DNA of 64,000 nt from Cellulophaga sp. HaHa_2_95 (GTDB lineage: Bacteria; Bacteroidota; Bacteroidia; Flavobacteriales; Flavobacteriaceae). The translations under genes were made by a program, and so were the position numbers. Shown here in pieces: positions 17,359 through 24,826 of the stretch (within the stretch, counting starts at the first letter, position 1; each line of letters opens with the position of its first letter). The notes beneath the pieces were generated by a model. It was not told the DNA's origin. It ran no database searches and saw nothing but the letters and a program-made list of their open reading frames with translations. The stretch covers positions 1,798,001 to 1,862,000 of the forward strand of contig NZ_CP058988.1 in NCBI RefSeq assembly GCF_019278565.1, in the 5' to 3' direction.

Positions 17359-17772
17359 ATGAAGTTTAAACTTTTATTTTCTGCTGTAGTTCTTTTTTTT
17401 AGCGTTATCGCAACCAATGCTCAGGCATGTATTTTAGATATAGGTAGTAAAAATGCAGATACCATTAAAACTATTTTTCAATTAAATGAAGAACAAACTA
17501 CGACTCTAGAAGTCTTAAGAAAAGATTTAAAGGTAGAGCGCGAGGATCAGGAGCAGGAAGTAAAGAAGCTCTATGAAAACCATCCACAAAGTACGCCAGC
17601 AGAACTTTTAATTTTAGCAGAAAAACATAAGAACTTAGAAGATAAAATGCTAGAAACTACAGTGCGTTATGATCAAAAACTTATTTCCTTGTTTAATGAA
17701 AAACAATATGAGCGGTATCAATTGCTTTGTGAGTCAGCAAATAGAACACCCATAGAAAAATTAGTAGAATAA
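17359..17772 (+). CDS. Small secreted helical protein, Spy/CpxP (LTXXQ)-like
   Basis: From the ATG at 17359 the product has 137 residues with a signal peptide ending TNAQA; a longer frame starting at 17269 adds 30 unlikely residues. The mature part is helical and charged. LNEEQTTTLEVL and, near the end, LFNEKQYERYQLL resemble the two LTxxQ-type motifs of periplasmic Spy/CpxP chaperones. That link is my inference from motif spacing; the identity is low. It lies upstream of pyrD but pyrD has its own promoter-like element. Confidence 0.6.
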   Translation: MKFKLLFSAVVLFFSVIATNAQACILDIGSKNADTIKTIFQLNEEQTTTLEVLRKDLKVEREDQEQEVKKLYENHPQSTPAELLILAEKHKNLEDKMLETTVRYDQKLISLFNEKQYERYQLLCESANRTPIEKLVE

Positions 17773-17831
17773 GGTTCATTGTTGTGTTAATAAAATTAAA
17801 AACAACACGTGAACTTAGTTGTTGATGTTTG

Positions 17832-17839
17832 TATTTTTG
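17832..17839 (+). promoter_or_regulatory. Candidate -7 promoter element of pyrD
   Basis: TATTTTTG fits TAnnTTTG and lies 17 bases before the pyrD ATG. No well-placed TTG -33 was found. Confidence 0.45.
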
Positions 17840-17856
17840 TGAAAATTTAGCTTTTC

Positions 17857-18894
17857 ATGTACAAATTTATTTTACGACCAATATTCTTTTTGTTTGATCC
17901 AGAGAACATTCATCATTTCTCTTTCTTCATGATTAAACTATTAGGTAAAATTGGTTTTTCCAAAATTTTCAGATCTATTTACGTTATAGAAGACAAGAAA
18001 CTGGAGCGTAAATTATTTGGACTTACCTTCAAAAATCCAGTAGGATTGGGTGCTGGTTTTGATAAAAATGCTAAATTATATAACGAATTATCAGATTTTG
18101 GGTTTGGTTTTATAGAAATAGGAACACTTACTCCCAAGCCTCAAGACGGCAATCCTAAAAAAAGACTTTTTAGATTAAAAGATGATCAAGCTATTATTAA
18201 CCGAATGGGATTTAATAATTTGGGCGTCTTAGAAGCTGTAGAAGAACTCAAGAAAAACCACAGAGTTATTGTTGGGGGAAATATTGGGAAAAATAAAGTA
18301 ACACCTAATGAAAAAGCTACGCTAGATTACCTGATCTGTTTTGATGCGCTTTTTGACCATGTAGACTATTTTGTTGTAAATGTGAGTTCCCCAAATACTC
18401 CGGGTTTAAGAGAGTTGCAGGATAAAAAACCTTTGACTAAATTATTGAATCAATTAAAATTAGAAAACACTAAAATAGCGACCGCTAAAACGGTTAAAGA
18501 AAAACCTATTTTACTTAAAATAGCTCCAGATTTGACAGATAGCCAGCTACTAGATATTATAGATATTGTTGCTGTTACCAAGATAGACGGTATTATAGCC
18601 ACCAACACAACAATTAATAGACAGGGCTTAAAGTCTCATCAGTTACTTCTAGAGGAAGCTGGTGGTTTAAGTGGAAAACCTTTAGCACAACGAAGTACGG
18701 AAGTAATTCGATTTTTGTCGGAGAAAAGTAACAAAGCTTTTCCAATTATTGGAGTTGGCGGAATTACCTCTCCTGAAGATGCATTAGAGAAATTAGATGC
18801 TGGAGCAGATTTGATTCAATTATGGACAGGTTTTATCTATGAAGGTCCTGCCTTGGTAAAGAAAATCAACAAGGCTATTTTAAATAGAAGTTAA
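17857..18894 (+). CDS. pyrD: Dihydroorotate dehydrogenase, quinone-dependent (class 2)
   Basis: A 345-residue protein. The N-terminal helical membrane-associating segment (about 1-40) marks the class 2 enzyme. The FMN and substrate motifs are present: [44 protein letters not shown] with the class 2 catalytic serine, [13 protein letters not shown], and GVGGI near the end. It oxidises dihydroorotate to orotate with quinone, the fourth step of pyrimidine synthesis, at the inner membrane. Its stop codon overlaps by four bases the stop of the convergent Dabb gene. Confidence 0.96.
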   Translation: MYKFILRPIFFLFDPENIHHFSFFMIKLLGKIGFSKIFRSIYVIEDKKLERKLFGLTFKNPVGLGAGFDKNAKLYNELSDFGFGFIEIGTLTPKPQDGNPKKRLFRLKDDQAIINRMGFNNLGVLEAVEELKKNHRVIVGGNIGKNKVTPNEKATLDYLICFDALFDHVDYFVVNVSSPNTPGLRELQDKKPLTKLLNQLKLENTKIATAKTVKEKPILLKIAPDLTDSQLLDIIDIVAVTKIDGIIATNTTINRQGLKSHQLLLEEAGGLSGKPLAQRSTEVIRFLSEKSNKAFPIIGVGGITSPEDALEKLDAGADLIQLWTGFIYEGPALVKKINKAILNRS

Positions 18895-19286
18895 TTCGTC
18901 CAATAATCAACCACAAGAACATCTTCTAAGTGCGGAGTTAATAACGCTCCAAAAGCTTTGTGGTCAGGATGTGGTAGATATTTCTCACGGTCGGCTTCAC
19001 TTTTAAAAGTTAGAAAAAAGCAATGGGTAAATCCTTTGTTTAAATTTTCTGGACTATTATTTAAGCCCCACTCGTATCCAAATATTTCTTTTATTTTTTT
19101 TGGTAGTTCCTTAAAAGCGGCTTCTATTTTAAGTATATCTTCATTAGAAGTTTCTTCTTTAAATTTGAATAACACTACATGTCGTAATAGTTTTGTGCTG
19201 TTCAGGCTTGTGGTGTGGGTCATTTTTTCTTTTGTTGCGGTCTTTTTTTGTGCGCTAATTGTTATAAAGGCTAACAGGCTTAGCAC
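18891..19286 (-). CDS. Dabb (stress-responsive A/B barrel) domain protein with probable frameshifted signal peptide
   Basis: The Dabb domain ([11 protein letters not shown] start, [30 protein letters not shown]) fills residues about 33-131. The longest open frame starts with GTG at 19286 and gives a clipped signal peptide. Upstream, an ATG at 19303 is followed by six A and would stop after MKK; with seven A it would read [19 protein letters not shown], a textbook signal peptide, directly in the Dabb frame. Either the gene lost one A in the run or the base is a sequencing error. Dabb proteins form small dimers; some are enzymes, most are unknown. Confidence 0.8.
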   Translation of the reverse strand: MLSLLAFITISAQKKTATKEKMTHTTSLNSTKLLRHVVLFKFKEETSNEDILKIEAAFKELPKKIKEIFGYEWGLNNSPENLNKGFTHCFFLTFKSEADREKYLPHPDHKAFGALLTPHLEDVLVVDYWTN

Positions 19287-19388
19287 TAAACTTATTTTTT
19301 CATGAGGAATCTTTCAGGTAAGATATAATAATCCTATTTATTAGTTTCAGTTTTCTAGTTATATTTAGCATAACAATACTTTTCTTTC

Positions 19389-20015
19389 TTGAATTACGAG
19401 CTTATATACACCTTTGCAATTACTACTGCTGCTCTTGCTATTACGCCAGGGCCAGATATTATATATGTCCTGATGCAAAGTGTTATCAATGGTAAAAAAG
19501 ATGGCATAGCAACTGCTTTTGGGTTGGTAAGTGGCTGTCTAATTCATACGAGCTTATTAGCTTTTGGCGTTTCTGCATTAATCAAAGAAAACCACCTTAT
19601 TCTAATAGGCATTAAAGTATTTGGAGCTTTGTATTTATTTTATTTAGCCTTTAACGTATTTAAAAGCGCTAGTGAGATTGCATTAAATGTAGCTACTGTT
19701 CCAAAAAAGAGTGCTTTTGCACTTTTTAAGCAAGGATTTATAATGAATGTTCTGAATCCGAAAGTCACTATTTTCTTCTTAGCATTTTTCCCTGGTTTTT
19801 TATTTAGCGAAGAAATGAGTCCTGTACTTCAGTTTTATATTTTAGGCTTTATTTTTATACTAATCTCTTTTTGCGTTTTTGTACTTATTGCCATTTTATC
19901 AGGAATGGTATCTAAATATCTTAGAGCGAATAAAAAAATAGGCTTTATTTTAAAGTGGATGCAAATTATTGTTTTTATAGGTATCGGTGTCTATCTATTA
20001 TTTTCAAATAATTAG
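19389..20015 (+). CDS. LysE/RhtB family amino acid exporter
   Basis: A 208-residue membrane protein with about six hydrophobic segments. The N-terminal ITPGPDIIYVLMQS and the following GKKDGIATAFGLVSGCLIH are diagnostic of the LysE superfamily, and NPKVTIFFLAFFPGF is the second conserved loop. The start is TTG at 19389. It likely exports an amino acid or derivative. The HMG-CoA lyase gene follows 31 bases later on the same strand. Confidence 0.9.
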   Translation: MNYELIYTFAITTAALAITPGPDIIYVLMQSVINGKKDGIATAFGLVSGCLIHTSLLAFGVSALIKENHLILIGIKVFGALYLFYLAFNVFKSASEIALNVATVPKKSAFALFKQGFIMNVLNPKVTIFFLAFFPGFLFSEEMSPVLQFYILGFIFILISFCVFVLIAILSGMVSKYLRANKKIGFILKWMQIIVFIGIGVYLLFSNN

Positions 20016-20046
20016 TGGTAATTTTGAAATAGATTACAATTGGTTT

Positions 20047-20913
20047 ATGACTAACAAAGTAAAAATAATTGAGTGTCCTCGTGATGCAATGCAGGGAATA
20101 AAGACTTTTATTCCTACAGAAGAAAAGGTGAAGTATATTCAATCTTTGTTAGGCTGTGGTTTTGATACGATTGATGTGGGTAGTTTTGTCTCTCCTAAAG
20201 CGATTCCTCAGATGATTGATACTTCAGAAATGTTGTCGTTATTAGATTTATCTACAACCAAAAGTAAATTGTTGTCTATTGTTGCCAACGTTAGAGGGGC
20301 AGAGGATGCTGCAAAAGAAGCATGTATAGATTTTTTAGGATACCCTTTTTCGATTTCAGAAAATTTTCAAATGCGGAATACGCATAAAACAATTGCAGAA
20401 TCGGTAGCGATTTTACAAGAGATTCTTGAAGTGGCTAATAACGCCAATAAAGAAGTGGTAACCTATATTTCTATGGGTTTTGGAAATCCTTACGGGGATC
20501 CATGGAATGTTGAGATTGTGGGGGAGTGGACAGAGAAATTGTCAGAAATGGGCGTTAAGATTCTATCACTCTCAGATACTGTGGGTACCTCCACTCCAGA
20601 CCAAATTGCCTATTTATTTTCTAATTTGATTCCAAAATATCCACATATAGAATTTGGAGCACATTTGCATACTACACCTACCAAGTGGCATGAAAAGATT
20701 GATGCAGCCTACAGTGCAGGTTGCCGTAGATTTGATGGAGCCATACAAGGGTTTGGTGGTTGTCCAATGGCTAAAGATGAGTTAACAGGAAATATGCCCA
20801 CGGAAAAGATGCTTTCCTATTTTACATCGGCTAAAGCTGATAGTAATGTAAATTGGATGGTTTTTGAAGCGGCTTACAATAAAGCCACCGAATTATTTTC
20901 TAAATACCATTAA
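20047..20913 (+). CDS. Hydroxymethylglutaryl-CoA lyase
   Basis: From the ATG at 20047 the protein has 288 residues; a longer frame reaching back into the LysE gene is not credible. The start MTNKVKIIECPRDAMQG, the metal-binding HLHTT, and the signature GFGGCPMAKDELTGNMPTE are those of HMG-CoA lyase. It splits HMG-CoA to acetoacetate and acetyl-CoA, the last step of leucine degradation. Confidence 0.93.
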   Translation: MTNKVKIIECPRDAMQGIKTFIPTEEKVKYIQSLLGCGFDTIDVGSFVSPKAIPQMIDTSEMLSLLDLSTTKSKLLSIVANVRGAEDAAKEACIDFLGYPFSISENFQMRNTHKTIAESVAILQEILEVANNANKEVVTYISMGFGNPYGDPWNVEIVGEWTEKLSEMGVKILSLSDTVGTSTPDQIAYLFSNLIPKYPHIEFGAHLHTTPTKWHEKIDAAYSAGCRRFDGAIQGFGGCPMAKDELTGNMPTEKMLSYFTSAKADSNVNWMVFEAAYNKATELFSKYH

Positions 20914-20944
20914 ATTTCATCTACATTTATAATAAATAGTATAT

Positions 20945-20967
20945 TTATTTAGATTTAATACAAATAA
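20945..20967. promoter_or_regulatory. Candidate metalloregulator operator, plus arm of the imelysin locus
   Basis: A 23-base imperfect palindrome with arms TTATTTA and CAAATAA (six of seven pairs) ends three bases before the -33 TTG of the DUF4856 operon promoter. It matches the element at 31094-31116 in 20 of 23 positions. The position next to the promoter and the repetition at the other end of the locus support an operator, probably for an iron- or manganese-dependent repressor; the regulator is not in the window. Confidence 0.6.
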
Positions 20968-20969
20968 TT

Positions 20970-21000
20970 TTGCGTGACTTCTTTTTTGATGTTAGATTTG
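20970..21000 (+). promoter_or_regulatory. Promoter of the DUF4856-imelysin-HTTM-TonB operon
   Basis: TTG at 20970-20972, then a 20-base spacer, then TAGATTTG at 20993-21000. This is a full match to the Bacteroidota promoter pattern (TTG, 17-23 bases, TAnnTTTG), 44 bases before the ATG at 21044. Confidence 0.7.
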
Positions 21001-21043
21001 CACCCGAAAGTTTATTTATAATAAATCTTAATAAACATTGACT

Positions 21044-22270
21044 ATGAAAAAATTGCTTTTATTGCCACTTTGTGCAACTATGTTATTCGTTTCTTGTAAT
21101 AAAGATGATGACAATGATTCTGGAGATAATGGATCAGCTATCGCAACCCCTACCTTGTATACCTTTGAAAGAGATGGTGTTTCTACGGTAAATTTTGGCG
21201 GTCAAACAACAAGAATTTTAATGGCGGGAGAAACTACGGATGCCTTTAAGGCCTTTGAAACCGCAACGGAAGCTTCTATAAAAGCAATGTTTGCTCACGT
21301 AGAAGGTGCTGTTGATTTTTCGGAAGATGATTTAAATAGCTCTGATAAGAGTATTGAAAGTAAAGTAGCTGCTTCTTCAGACTTCTTTGCAGCAAATACT
21401 ACTGAAGCTGCTATTATTAAAGGAGAATTTGCAGGGTATATTGAAGGGCAAATCAATGAAGTGTTTCCTAATGAAAACGTTCTTGCTGCAGCAGGTGTTG
21501 CAGGTCAAATAGCAGATGGTACTTCTACAAGATATGTTAATGCGCAAGGATTAGAATACAATCAGATGTTCGCAAAATCATTATTAGGAGCTTTAATGGT
21601 AGATCAAATCTTAAACAACTATTTAAGTACCGCTGTTTTAGATGCGGAAAGCAATAGAGTTAATAACGATAATGATGTTGTAGAAGAAGGAAAATCGTAT
21701 ACGTCTATGGAGCATAAGTGGGATGAAGCGTATGGCTACATTTATGGTACTTCTGAAAACCCGGAAAATCCTAATTTAACGATTGGTGAAGACGATAAGT
21801 TCTTAAATGAATATACAGGTCGTGTTAATGATGATACAGATTTCTCTACTATTGCAGCAGATATTTTTGAAGCTTTTAAATTAGGAAGAGCGGCTATTGT
21901 AGCTAAAAATTACGATGTACGTGATGAGCAGGCAGAAATAATTCGTGAGAATATTTCTAAAGTAATTGCAGTTAGAGGAATTTATTACCTACAACAGGCA
22001 AAACTCAAAATTGAAAATGGAGAAGTTACTGGATCTTTCCATGCATTATCTGAAGCTTATGGCTTTATCTACAGCCTTAGATTTACAAGAAAACCAGGAA
22101 CAAATGATGCTTATTTTAGTAAGGAAGAAGTAGATGGATTACTTTCGCAGTTAACTGGAGATGGTGAGAATGGTCTTTGGGATTTGGAAGCAGATACCAT
22201 AGAAAGTATTTCAGAAACTATTGCTGCAGAGTTCGATTTTACTGTGGCACAAGCGGCAAGCGTTGAATAA
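21044..22270 (+). CDS. DUF4856 lipoprotein, first gene of the imelysin locus
   Basis: From the ATG at 21044 the protein has 408 residues, with a lipoprotein signal ending LFVSC and an acidic linker (NKDDDNDSGD). The mature part (TPTLYTFERDGVSTVNFGGQTTR start, then repeated helical segments with AEIIRENISKVIAVRGIYYLQ) is the Bacteroidota DUF4856 domain, which is commonly found beside imelysin genes. The role is unknown; as an envelope lipoprotein with an all-helical architecture it could be a metal-binding or receptor-associated component. An intergenic hairpin separates it from the next gene. Confidence 0.85.
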   Translation: MKKLLLLPLCATMLFVSCNKDDDNDSGDNGSAIATPTLYTFERDGVSTVNFGGQTTRILMAGETTDAFKAFETATEASIKAMFAHVEGAVDFSEDDLNSSDKSIESKVAASSDFFAANTTEAAIIKGEFAGYIEGQINEVFPNENVLAAAGVAGQIADGTSTRYVNAQGLEYNQMFAKSLLGALMVDQILNNYLSTAVLDAESNRVNNDNDVVEEGKSYTSMEHKWDEAYGYIYGTSENPENPNLTIGEDDKFLNEYTGRVNDDTDFSTIAADIFEAFKLGRAAIVAKNYDVRDEQAEIIRENISKVIAVRGIYYLQQAKLKIENGEVTGSFHALSEAYGFIYSLRFTRKPGTNDAYFSKEEVDGLLSQLTGDGENGLWDLEADTIESISETIAAEFDFTVAQAASVE

Positions 22271-22294
22271 ATTTTATTAAAAAATACATAAATT

Positions 22295-22326
22295 ACCAAG
22301 CCTTATTTAATTCAATAAGGCTTGGT
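22295..22326 (+). terminator. Intergenic hairpin (attenuator or processing site) after the DUF4856 gene
   Basis: A perfect 13-bp stem (ACCAAGCCTTATT with AATAAGGCTTGGT) with a six-base loop. No T run follows, so it may stabilise the upstream mRNA or act as a partial terminator rather than a full one. The next gene starts 18 bases later. Confidence 0.6.
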
Positions 22327-22343
22327 TGTTGAAAAAAGTTAGT

Positions 22344-23474
22344 ATGAAAAAAACAAAAGTTTGGGGGTTCATTATCCTTTTGAGTTTAATTGTTTTTGCT
22401 TGTTCAACAAGTGATGATGAAGGGGGTACTTCGGAAGAAACTAGTGATAATTTCAACCGCAGTGCAATGCTTATAAATTGGGCCGATAATATTATTATTC
22501 CGGCATATACCGCTTTTAATGCAGATGTTGCTGTAATGGTACAGGCTTCTTCTGTATTTACGGAAACGCCGTCTGAAGCAAATCTTCAAAATCTGCGTAG
22601 TGCATGGAAAGATGCTTATGTATCTTTTCAAAGTGTTTCTATGTTTGAGATAGGAAAAGCAGAGGAGTTAAACTTTAGAAATCGTCTAAATGTATATCCA
22701 ACGGATGTAACAAGTATTGAAGAAAATGTAAGCAATAATACGTACAATTTTTCATTGCCTTCCAATATAGCCATACAAGGTTTTCCTGCAATTGATTATT
22801 TGATTAACGGTTTGGCAGGTACTGATGCGGAGATAGTGGCTTTTTATAATTCAGAATCTACTGCTACTGGGTATAACGGTTATTTAAATGAACTTACAAA
22901 TACTGTTTTAGAATTGTCTACTACCGTTTTGAATGACTGGGAGGGTAGTTACAGAAGTATTTTTGTGGCGGGTACAAGTTCATCCGCAACAGGTTCAGTA
23001 GATAAGTTGGTCAATGATTTTCTTTTCTACTATGAAAAATCGTTAAGAGCAGGTAAGATAGGAATTCCCGCAGGTGTATTTTCTGTAGATCCACTACCAG
23101 AAAAAGTGGAAGCGTTATATAGTAAAGAAATTGGTAAAGAATTGTTGTTAGCTGCAATTACAGCATCTCAGAACTTTTTTAATGGAAAAAGCTTTACATC
23201 AGCTTCAGAAGGAGAAAGCTTAAAATCATATTTAGATTTTTTAAATACTATTAAGAACGGAGATGATTTAAGTACTCTTATTAATAATCAGTTTGATATT
23301 TCTAAAACCAAAGCGGCAGAGTTAGGGAACGATTTAGCACTTCAAGTGACAACTGATAATTCTAAAATGACAGAGACTTATGATGAATTACAACGTAATG
23401 TAATATTACTTAAAGTTGATATGCTTCAAGCCTTAAGTATTAATGTCGATTTTGTCGATGCAGACGGAGATTAA
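22344..23474 (+). CDS. Imelysin-like (M75) lipoprotein with degenerate GxHxxE
   Basis: From the ATG at 22344 the protein has 376 residues and a lipoprotein signal ending LIVFAC. The imelysin fold is recognisable: NWADNIIIPAYTAF, LRSAWKDAYVSFQ, YPTDVTSIEEN, the IQGFPAIDYLI helix, and a second repeat with EALYSKEIGKELLLAA. The metal-associated GxHxxE motif is replaced by G146-F-P-A-I-D151, lacking the histidine. Members are iron-regulated envelope proteins related to EfeO. The stop codon overlaps the start of the HTTM gene in TAATG, so the two are translationally coupled. Confidence 0.88.
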   Translation: MKKTKVWGFIILLSLIVFACSTSDDEGGTSEETSDNFNRSAMLINWADNIIIPAYTAFNADVAVMVQASSVFTETPSEANLQNLRSAWKDAYVSFQSVSMFEIGKAEELNFRNRLNVYPTDVTSIEENVSNNTYNFSLPSNIAIQGFPAIDYLINGLAGTDAEIVAFYNSESTATGYNGYLNELTNTVLELSTTVLNDWEGSYRSIFVAGTSSSATGSVDKLVNDFLFYYEKSLRAGKIGIPAGVFSVDPLPEKVEALYSKEIGKELLLAAITASQNFFNGKSFTSASEGESLKSYLDFLNTIKNGDDLSTLINNQFDISKTKAAELGNDLALQVTTDNSKMTETYDELQRNVILLKVDMLQALSINVDFVDADGD

Positions 23475-24826
23475 TGGAAACGTATTTTAATACCTATTTC
23501 AGTAAAGAAACTAAGACCGCTAATTTAGCGGTCTTTCGTGTTTTTTTTGGAATAATGATGTTTTTCAGTACCCTCCGGTTTCTGAGTTACGGTTGGGTAG
23601 ATAAATTGTATATTCAACCGAAGTTTTTCTTTTCTTATTATGGTTTTGAATGGATAAAGCCTTTAGGTGTATATACGTATGCCTTATTCATAGTTTGTCT
23701 GATAAGTTCGTTTCTTATCATAATAGGGTATAAGTATAGGTATAGTATTATTGTCTTTTTTTTATGCTTTACGTATATAGAATTGATGGATAAGACCACA
23801 TATCTTAACCATTATTATTTTGTGAGCTGCCTTAGTTTTCTATTATTATTTTTACCTGCCAATAGAAGATTTTCTTTAGATGCTTATCTTGATAACTCCT
23901 TAAATCAAGAATATATTCCAAAATGGAATGTAGATTGTATTAAGGTGATGTTGTTTATCGTGTATTTTTATGCGGGTTTGGCTAAATTAAATAGTGATTG
24001 GCTGTTAGAGGCTATGCCGCTTAAAATATGGTTACCTTCTAATTATGATCTTCCGATTTTAGGGAGTTTATTGCAAAAAGAATGGGTACACTATGCGTTT
24101 AGTTGGGGAGGAGCCCTTTATGATTTGATGATTCCTTTTCTATTACTATACAAACCCACCCGTTGGTTTGGTTTCTTTATGGTGGTAGTTTTTCATGTGC
24201 TCACAAGAATCTTATTTCCTATAGGTGTATTTCCTTTTGTGATGATCGTTAGTGCTTTAATTTTTTTTGATAGTGATTTTCATGAGAAATTAATCCATAA
24301 AGCTTCGAAGCTATTGAAATTAAAACCGTTAAATAATTCGGTTGTGGGGCAACGTTCTCCCCGTAAAATTCCACTACTAATAATAGGCCTATTTCTTTTA
24401 ATACAATTACTTTTGCCGTGGCGTTACTTGCTTTATCAAAATGAGCTTTTCTGGACAGAGGAAGGGTATCGTTTTTCATGGCGCGTTATGTTGATGGAAA
24501 AAGCAGGCTATGCACAATTTAAGGTTGTTGATAGCAGTAATGGAAAATCTTTCTTAATTGATAACAATGATTTTTTAACCTCGTTTCAGGAAAAGCAAAT
24601 GAGTACGCAGCCTGATTTTATGTTGCAATATGCGCATTATTTGGCAGATCATTTTTCAGAGAATGGTGCTAAGAATATAGAAGTATATGTAGAGAGTTAT
24701 GTGGCTATAAACGGAAGATTGAGTCAGCCTTATGTAGACCCAAAAGTTGATTTAGCAAAGGAAAAAGATTCTTTTGCGCCAAAAAAATGGATACTTAATT
24801 TTAATGATGATATTAAAGGACTTTAA
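23474..24826 (+). CDS. HTTM-domain membrane protein (vitamin K-dependent carboxylase-like)
   Basis: A 450-residue polytopic protein with about eight hydrophobic segments in residues 15-330, then a soluble C-terminal part of about 110 residues. The pattern (FRVFFGIMMFFSTLRFL, TYLNHYYF, YFYAGLAKLNSDWL, PTRWFGFFMVVVFHV, RFSWRVML) is that of HTTM proteins, homologous to vitamin K-dependent gamma-glutamyl carboxylase. In bacteria the substrate is usually unknown. Its coupling to an imelysin (one-base overlap) and to a TonB receptor (about 20-base overlap) points to a role in the metal-uptake unit, perhaps modifying or handling a partner protein; this is inference. Confidence 0.88.
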   Translation: METYFNTYFSKETKTANLAVFRVFFGIMMFFSTLRFLSYGWVDKLYIQPKFFFSYYGFEWIKPLGVYTYALFIVCLISSFLIIIGYKYRYSIIVFFLCFTYIELMDKTTYLNHYYFVSCLSFLLLFLPANRRFSLDAYLDNSLNQEYIPKWNVDCIKVMLFIVYFYAGLAKLNSDWLLEAMPLKIWLPSNYDLPILGSLLQKEWVHYAFSWGGALYDLMIPFLLLYKPTRWFGFFMVVVFHVLTRILFPIGVFPFVMIVSALIFFDSDFHEKLIHKASKLLKLKPLNNSVVGQRSPRKIPLLIIGLFLLIQLLLPWRYLLYQNELFWTEEGYRFSWRVMLMEKAGYAQFKVVDSSNGKSFLIDNNDFLTSFQEKQMSTQPDFMLQYAHYLADHFSENGAKNIEVYVESYVAINGRLSQPYVDPKVDLAKEKDSFAPKKWILNFNDDIKGL

